Both the position numbers and the translations under genes were made by a program. Positions 30,606 to 34,390 of a stretch of DNA of 34,390 bases are shown piece by piece. Within the stretch, counting starts at the first letter, position 1. Each line of letters starts with the position of its first letter. The stretch covers positions 1 to 34,390 of the forward strand of contig DATFPQ010000194.1 in assembly GCA_035264765.1 (NCBI GenBank), in the 5' to 3' direction. The notes below the pieces were generated by a model. The model saw only the letters and a program-made list of their open reading frames with translations, ran no database searches and was not told where the DNA came from. Source of the DNA: DATFPQ01 sp035264765 (GTDB lineage Bacteria; Actinomycetota; Actinomycetes; Actinomycetales; Angustibacteraceae).

Positions 30606-32278
30606 GCGGTGGCCGCCGTCTCGCGCGGCCGCTCTACCTCGACCAGGCGCGCGGAGCGCTGCGCGTCAACCGCGGCGCGAACCAGCCCGGCGAAGAGCGG
30701 GTGGGCGCGGTTCGGCCGCGACCGGAACTCCGGGTGGGCCTGGGTCGACACGTAGTACGGGTGCACCTCCCGCGGGAGCTCCACGAACTCGACCAGGCGT
30801 CCGTCCGGGGAGGTCCCGGAGAAGACCAGCCCGGCCGCTTCGAGTTGCTCCCGGTAAGAGTTGTTGACCTCGTACCGGTGCCGGTGCCGCTCCACGACGA
30901 CATTCTCGCCGTAGGCCTCCGCGACGACCGAGCCGGCCGCCAGGTCGGCGGGGTAGAGCCCCAGGCGCATCGTCCCGCCGAGGTCGCCGCCACCGTACAC
31001 GATGGCTTTCTGCTCCTCCATGGTCGCGATCACGGGGTGCGCCGGCTCGGCGTCGAACTCGGTGGACGACGCCCCCGGCAGACCCGCGACGTTGCGCGCG
31101 TACTCGATCACCATGCACTGCAGCCCCAGGCACAGCCCGAGCGTCGGCACCTGGTTCTCGCGGGCCCAGCGCAGGGCGCCGAGCTTGCCCTCGATGCCGC
31201 GGACGCCGAAGCCCCCGGGCACGCAGACGGCGTCGACGCCGTGCAGCTCGCGCTGCGCCCCCTCCGGCGTCGCACAGGTGTCGGACGCCACCCAGCGCAG
31301 CCGCACGCGGGCGTCCTGGTCGAAGCCCCCCGCGCGCAGCGCCTCGGTGACGGACAGGTAGGCGTCCGGCAGGTCGATGTACTTGCCGACCAGCGCCACC
31401 TCGACGTCGTGCTCGGGCTGGTGCACCCGGCGCAGCAGCTCGTCCCAGTCGGTCCAGTCGACGTCCCGGAAGGCCAGGGCGAGCCGGCGCACGACGTAGG
31501 CGTCCAGGCCCTCGGAGTGCAGCACCTTGGGGATGTCGTAGATGGACGGCGCGTCGACCGCGTTGGCCACGGCCTCGGCGTCGACGTCGCACATGAGCGA
31601 GATCTTGCGCTTCATCTCCGGCGGGACCGGCCGGTCGCTTCGGCAGACCAGGGCGTCCGGCTGGATGCCGACCTGGCGCAGAGCCGCCACCGAGTGCTGC
31701 GTGGGCTTGGTCTTCAGCTCGCCCGACGGCGCGAGATACGGCACCAGCGAGACGTGCAGGAAGAAGACGTTGTCGCGACCGACGTCGTGGCGCACCTGGC
31801 GCGCGGCCTCCAGAAAGGGCAACGATTCGATGTCACCGACCGTCCCGCCGATCTCGGTGATCACCACGTCGACGTCGTCCCCGGCCTGGGCGCGCATCCG
31901 GCGCTTGATCTCATTGGTGATGTGCGGGATCACCTGCACGGTGTCGCCGAGGTACTCGCCGCGCCGCTCCTTCGCGATGACCTCGCTGTAGACCTGCCCG
32001 GTCGTGACGTTCGCGCTGGAGGCGAGCGGCGCGTCCAGGAATCGCTCGTAGTGCCCGATGTCGAGGTCGGTCTCGGCGCCGTCGTCGGTGACGAAGACCT
32101 CACCGTGCTGGAACGGGTTCATCGTCCCGGGGTCCACGTTGAGGTAAGGGTCCAGCTTCTGCATGGTGACCCGCAGGCCGCGGGAGCGGAGCAGGAGGCC
32201 GAGGCTCGAGGCGGTGAGCCCCTTGCCGAGCGAAGAGGCGACGCCCCCGGTCACGAAGATATGTCTCGTCTGGGCCAC
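30602..32278 (-). CDS. pyrG: CTP synthase
   Basis: 558 aa, usual length. Makes CTP from UTP, ATP and glutamine. Synthetase domain (1-280): IFVTGGVASSLGKGLTASSL (P-loop), QKLDPYLNVDPGTMNPFQHG, EVFVTDDGAETDLDIGHYER, TEIGGTVGDIESLPFLEA (about 141-158). Glutaminase domain (290-550): PGGFGVRGIEGKL, nucleophile Cys383 in GLCLGLQCM, and the His-Glu pair in STQAHPEFRSRP. GTG at 32278 has no Shine-Dalgarno, but a TACAGT box stands 8 nt upstream, so a leaderless start is likely in addition to read-through from the GT4 gene 6 bp upstream. Confidence 0.98.
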   Translation of the reverse strand: MAQTRHIFVTGGVASSLGKGLTASSLGLLLRSRGLRVTMQKLDPYLNVDPGTMNPFQHGEVFVTDDGAETDLDIGHYERFLDAPLASSANVTTGQVYSEVIAKERRGEYLGDTVQVIPHITNEIKRRMRAQAGDDVDVVITEIGGTVGDIESLPFLEAARQVRHDVGRDNVFFLHVSLVPYLAPSGELKTKPTQHSVAALRQVGIQPDALVCRSDRPVPPEMKRKISLMCDVDAEAVANAVDAPSIYDIPKVLHSEGLDAYVVRRLALAFRDVDWTDWDELLRRVHQPEHDVEVALVGKYIDLPDAYLSVTEALRAGGFDQDARVRLRWVASDTCATPEGAQRELHGVDAVCVPGGFGVRGIEGKLGALRWARENQVPTLGLCLGLQCMVIEYARNVAGLPGASSTEFDAEPAHPVIATMEEQKAIVYGGGDLGGTMRLGLYPADLAAGSVVAEAYGENVVVERHRHRYEVNNSYREQLEAAGLVFSGTSPDGRLVEFVELPREVHPYYVSTQAHPEFRSRPNRAHPLFAGLVRAAVDAQRSARLVEVERPRETAATA

Positions 32279-32284
32279 GGACTT

Positions 32285-33442
32285 CTACTGTACTAGGCCG
32301 CGGCCGCGGTGCATGGGCGGCACGCGGCCGGTCACCGACCGGTACACCTCCAGAGCGGCCGCGAGCGCGTCGGCATCGGTCGGCAGTGCCGCCGCGCGCG
32401 CCGTCGCCGCGGCCTCCAGGCGGGTCCGAAGGCCCGGATCGTCGAGCACCCGCCGCAACGCGTCGGCGAGCGCTCTCGGGTCGTTCCGCGGCACCAGCAC
32501 TGCGGCGTCCCCGGTCACCTCGGCGGTTCCGCCGACGTCGGTGGCCACCACGGCACGCCCCGCCTGCAGCGCCTGCTGCACGGCGATCGGTTGTCCCTCC
32601 CACACCGCGGCCGACACCACCACGTCCGCCGCCGCAATCAGGTCGGCCACGTCGTCGCGCCACCCGAGCAGCCGCACGGGCAGACGCTGGGCGTCGATGC
32701 GCGCCTGCAACGGCTGGCGCAGCGGGCCGTCCCCGGCCACCAGGACGACGAGCTCGTCGGCTCCCTTGCCCTGCCCCAGCAGCGCCACGGCGTCGAGCAG
32801 CAGCGGCAGGCCCTTCTGCTCGGCCAGCCTGGCCACGCAGAGCACGACGAGGCGGTCGCCGACGTCGAGGGTGACCCGGGTGCGGGCGGGCGTGGCGGTT
32901 GGCTGCAGCGACGCGGGGGCAGGCACGACGGCGTGCCGGACGTCCCGCGCGCCAAGCTGAGCCAGCCGGGACTCCAGGTCCGACGACACGCCGAGCACCA
33001 CGTCGGCACCGCGCGCCACCAGCCGCTCGAGCACGGCGTAGGCGGCCCGCACCGGGCTCCCGCCCACCCCGCGCGCCAGCAGCGCATTGTGCAGCGTCAC
33101 GACCAGCGGCGTGCCGCCCCGACGGGCCAGCACGGCCAGGCCTCCGACCCGCAGGCCGTGGGTGTGCATGACGTCCGCGCCGCGTGCCAGCCGCCCGATC
33201 GCGACCGTGGCACGCACGTCGGTCACCGGATGGGGCGACTGGCGCACCTCGACGACCGCGAACCTCGCGCCCACCGCGGTGAAGCCGAAGTCGTGCTCGG
33301 TGGACGCCGGGCCTGCGACCGTCACGGTATGGCCGTCGTCGACCAGCGCGGCGGCGAGCGCACGGACGTGCCGGCCGACGCCGCCTCCGCTGGTTCCAAG
33401 CAGTAGCAGCACCCGCAGCGGGCGGTCGCCGTCCGCCGTCAC
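32285..33442 (-). CDS. GT4 glycosyltransferase next to murJ
   Basis: 385 aa GT-B enzyme. N-terminus VLLLLGTSGGGVGRHVRALA, HTHGLRVGGLAVLARRG, then donor half from VVLCVARLAEQKGLPLLLDA, with GWRDDVADLIAAADVVVSAA and the donor motif SAAVWEGQPIAVQQALQAGR, VATDVGGTAEVTG. The GTG at 33442 overlaps the MurJ-like stop (GTGA, 33439-33442). I choose it over the longer reading to 33877, which overlaps the MurJ-like gene entirely. Adjacency to MurJ suggests a cell-envelope glycan, but the acceptor is unknown. Confidence 0.9.
   Translation of the reverse strand: MTADGDRPLRVLLLLGTSGGGVGRHVRALAAALVDDGHTVTVAGPASTEHDFGFTAVGARFAVVEVRQSPHPVTDVRATVAIGRLARGADVMHTHGLRVGGLAVLARRGGTPLVVTLHNALLARGVGGSPVRAAYAVLERLVARGADVVLGVSSDLESRLAQLGARDVRHAVVPAPASLQPTATPARTRVTLDVGDRLVVLCVARLAEQKGLPLLLDAVALLGQGKGADELVVLVAGDGPLRQPLQARIDAQRLPVRLLGWRDDVADLIAAADVVVSAAVWEGQPIAVQQALQAGRAVVATDVGGTAEVTGDAAVLVPRNDPRALADALRRVLDDPGLRTRLEAAATARAAALPTDADALAAALEVYRSVTGRVPPMHRGRGLVQ
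32287..32292 (-). promoter_or_regulatory. -10-like TACAGT for pyrG, leaderless candidate
   Basis: TACAGT on the minus strand, eight bases, then GTG at 32278. The box starts inside the last codons of the upstream GT4 gene (stop at 32285-32287), so pyrG may have its own promoter within that coding region. Confidence 0.42.
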
Positions 33443-34390
33443 GGCCGGCCCCTCGCGCTCAGCAGGGTGCGCAGGTCGTCGCGGTCGAGCAGCCACAGGC
33501 CCCCGAGCAGCACCGCCCCAGCAAGCGCCGCCCCCACGACGCCGGACAGCAGGGCCGGGGTCATCCCCGGACGCAGCAGCAGGTCGGTGGCCAGCCGGCC
33601 GGCCACCGCGGCCAGCCCGGCAAGGACCAGGCAGCGCAGCAGCACCGGAACCGCGTGCCGCAGCCAGCCGCCCACCGGCACGTCGCCGACCCGCAACCGT
33701 CCGGCGCCGACGAGCAGCAGGCCTCCGGCGAGGGTCATGCCGAGGCTGCTGGCCGTGCCGAGGGCCAGCAGCGCGGCCCGCGGTCGGTCCTCGGACGTGC
33801 CCGCCAGCAGCGGCACGAGCGCCAAGGACGCCAGCACCGCGGTTCCCCAGCCGGCCACCGTGCAGCGCGCGACCCATCGGGTCGCGTGGACGGCGAACAG
33901 CGCGCGGCCGAGGTGGGCGAGCAGGGCGAAGCCGACCAGGCCGGGTGCGTAGGCGGTGAGCGCGACGGGCATGGCGGGAAGCGCCGGGGATCCGCCCCGT
34001 AGCGCCGTGAAGACCGCACCGACGGCCGGCGCCACCGCCACCAGCACCGCGGCGCCCGCGACCGCGAGGAGGACGACGGCGCGTGTCGATCGCTCCAGCC
34101 CCGCCGCGAAGCGCTCGCCGTCGTCGCGGGCGGCGTGGCCGGCGAGGGCCGGGAACGAGGCGGTCGCGAGCGGCACGGCGAGCACCGCGTACGGCAGCAG
34201 GTAGACCGCCTGCGTGTACTGGTACACGTTGATCGTGCCGACGCCGCCGGCCGACGTCGCGAGGCGGACCGTCACCAGCACGAGCAGCTGCTGGGCCAGC
34301 AGCCCGGCCAGGCCCGCGGCCGCGAGCGCCCTGACCCGCCGGACCGACTCGGCGTCCAGCCGCAGGGTCGGCCGCAGCCGCACGCCGGCG
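33439..34390 (-). CDS. murJ: MurJ/MviN-like lipid II flippase, C-terminal part (cut by window edge)
   Basis: About 316 codons are present; the coding frame continues past the right edge, so the N-terminal half is missing. What remains is hydrophobic with eight or so membrane helices: RALAAAGLAGLLAQQLLVLV, VYQYTQAVYLLPYAVLAVPL, ATASFPALAGHAARDDGERF (typical MviN/MurJ LPxxAxxxFPxLS region) and several Ala/Leu/Val helices to the end. Expected role: flipping lipid II, or another lipid-linked precursor, across the membrane. In the known actinobacterial order murJ, GT, pyrG, NUDIX. The internal GTG at 34383 is not needed as a start. Confidence 0.82.
   Translation of the reverse strand, partial: AGVRLRPTLRLDAESVRRVRALAAAGLAGLLAQQLLVLVTVRLATSAGGVGTINVYQYTQAVYLLPYAVLAVPLATASFPALAGHAARDDGERFAAGLERSTRAVVLLAVAGAAVLVAVAPAVGAVFTALRGGSPALPAMPVALTAYAPGLVGFALLAHLGRALFAVHATRWVARCTVAGWGTAVLASLALVPLLAGTSEDRPRAALLALGTASSLGMTLAGGLLLVGAGRLRVGDVPVGGWLRHAVPVLLRCLVLAGLAAVAGRLATDLLLRPGMTPALLSGVVGAALAGAVLLGGLWLLDRDDLRTLLSARGRP

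Noticed and set aside
30701..32296. 531-codon plus-strand open frame antisense to pyrG
   Set aside because: Fully antisense to a highly conserved enzyme; composition rich in Gly/Arg/Val with no domain.

Overview
The window is a contiguous piece of a very GC-rich chromosome from an actinobacterium (Actinomycetota). The evidence is the end of a SepH-type septation protein with the terminal PSWDDIMFG motif, a DUF5998 protein, a fused GNAT/acyl-CoA-synthetase-like protein, third-position GC bias, frequent GTG starts and many 4-bp GTGA/ATGA gene overlaps. Genus cannot be fixed from the sequence alone. No rRNA, tRNA, CRISPR array, insertion sequence or phage gene was seen.

Layout. (1) 1-3021: 3' end of sepH, then a tightly overlapping minus-strand operon of glycosyltransferase, thymidine kinase, a small HTH-like protein and a Fur-family regulator. 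(2) 3022-19348: an exopolysaccharide (EPS) locus. It holds a priming polyprenyl-phosphate sugar transferase, a GT2 and three GT4 glycosyltransferases, a Wzx-type flippase, an O-antigen-polymerase-like protein fused to a Wzz-like module, a separate Wzz-like protein, a polysaccharide deacetylase and a secreted Cys-containing protein. It ends with an ATP-grasp / metallophosphoesterase / ATP-grasp operon. (3) 19473-24008: minus-strand block of Pat-like GNAT fusion, DUF5998 protein and alkaline-phosphatase-superfamily phosphodiesterase. (4) 24048-28448: pseudouridine catabolism (psuG-psuK), a lipoprotein and a medium-chain-type acyl-CoA synthetase. (5) 28528-34390: a small helical protein with RtcB RNA ligase, then minus-strand MurJ-like protein (cut by the window), GT4, CTP synthase and NUDIX hydrolase.

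How the EPS genes fit together: the sugar transferase loads the first sugar on undecaprenyl phosphate, the GTs extend it, the flippase exports it, and the Wzy-Wzz fusion plus the second Wzz-like protein polymerise and set length. The deacetylase and the two ATP-grasp enzymes look like modification steps; the ATP-grasp acceptors are unknown. No Wzc/BY-kinase, export outer-membrane protein or LCP ligase is visible here.

The most noteworthy signals beyond gene calls are: a 17-bp direct-repeat element shared by the promoter regions at both ends of the EPS locus (3123-3139 and 19397-19413); the ATP-grasp/phosphoesterase/ATP-grasp cassette; the Wzy-Wzz fusion beside a paralogous Wzz; a set of TANNNT boxes 6-8 nt before start codons that suggest leaderless mRNAs; a symmetrical divergent promoter between pat and psuG; and recurrent short inverted repeats that contain both stop codons of convergent gene pairs.
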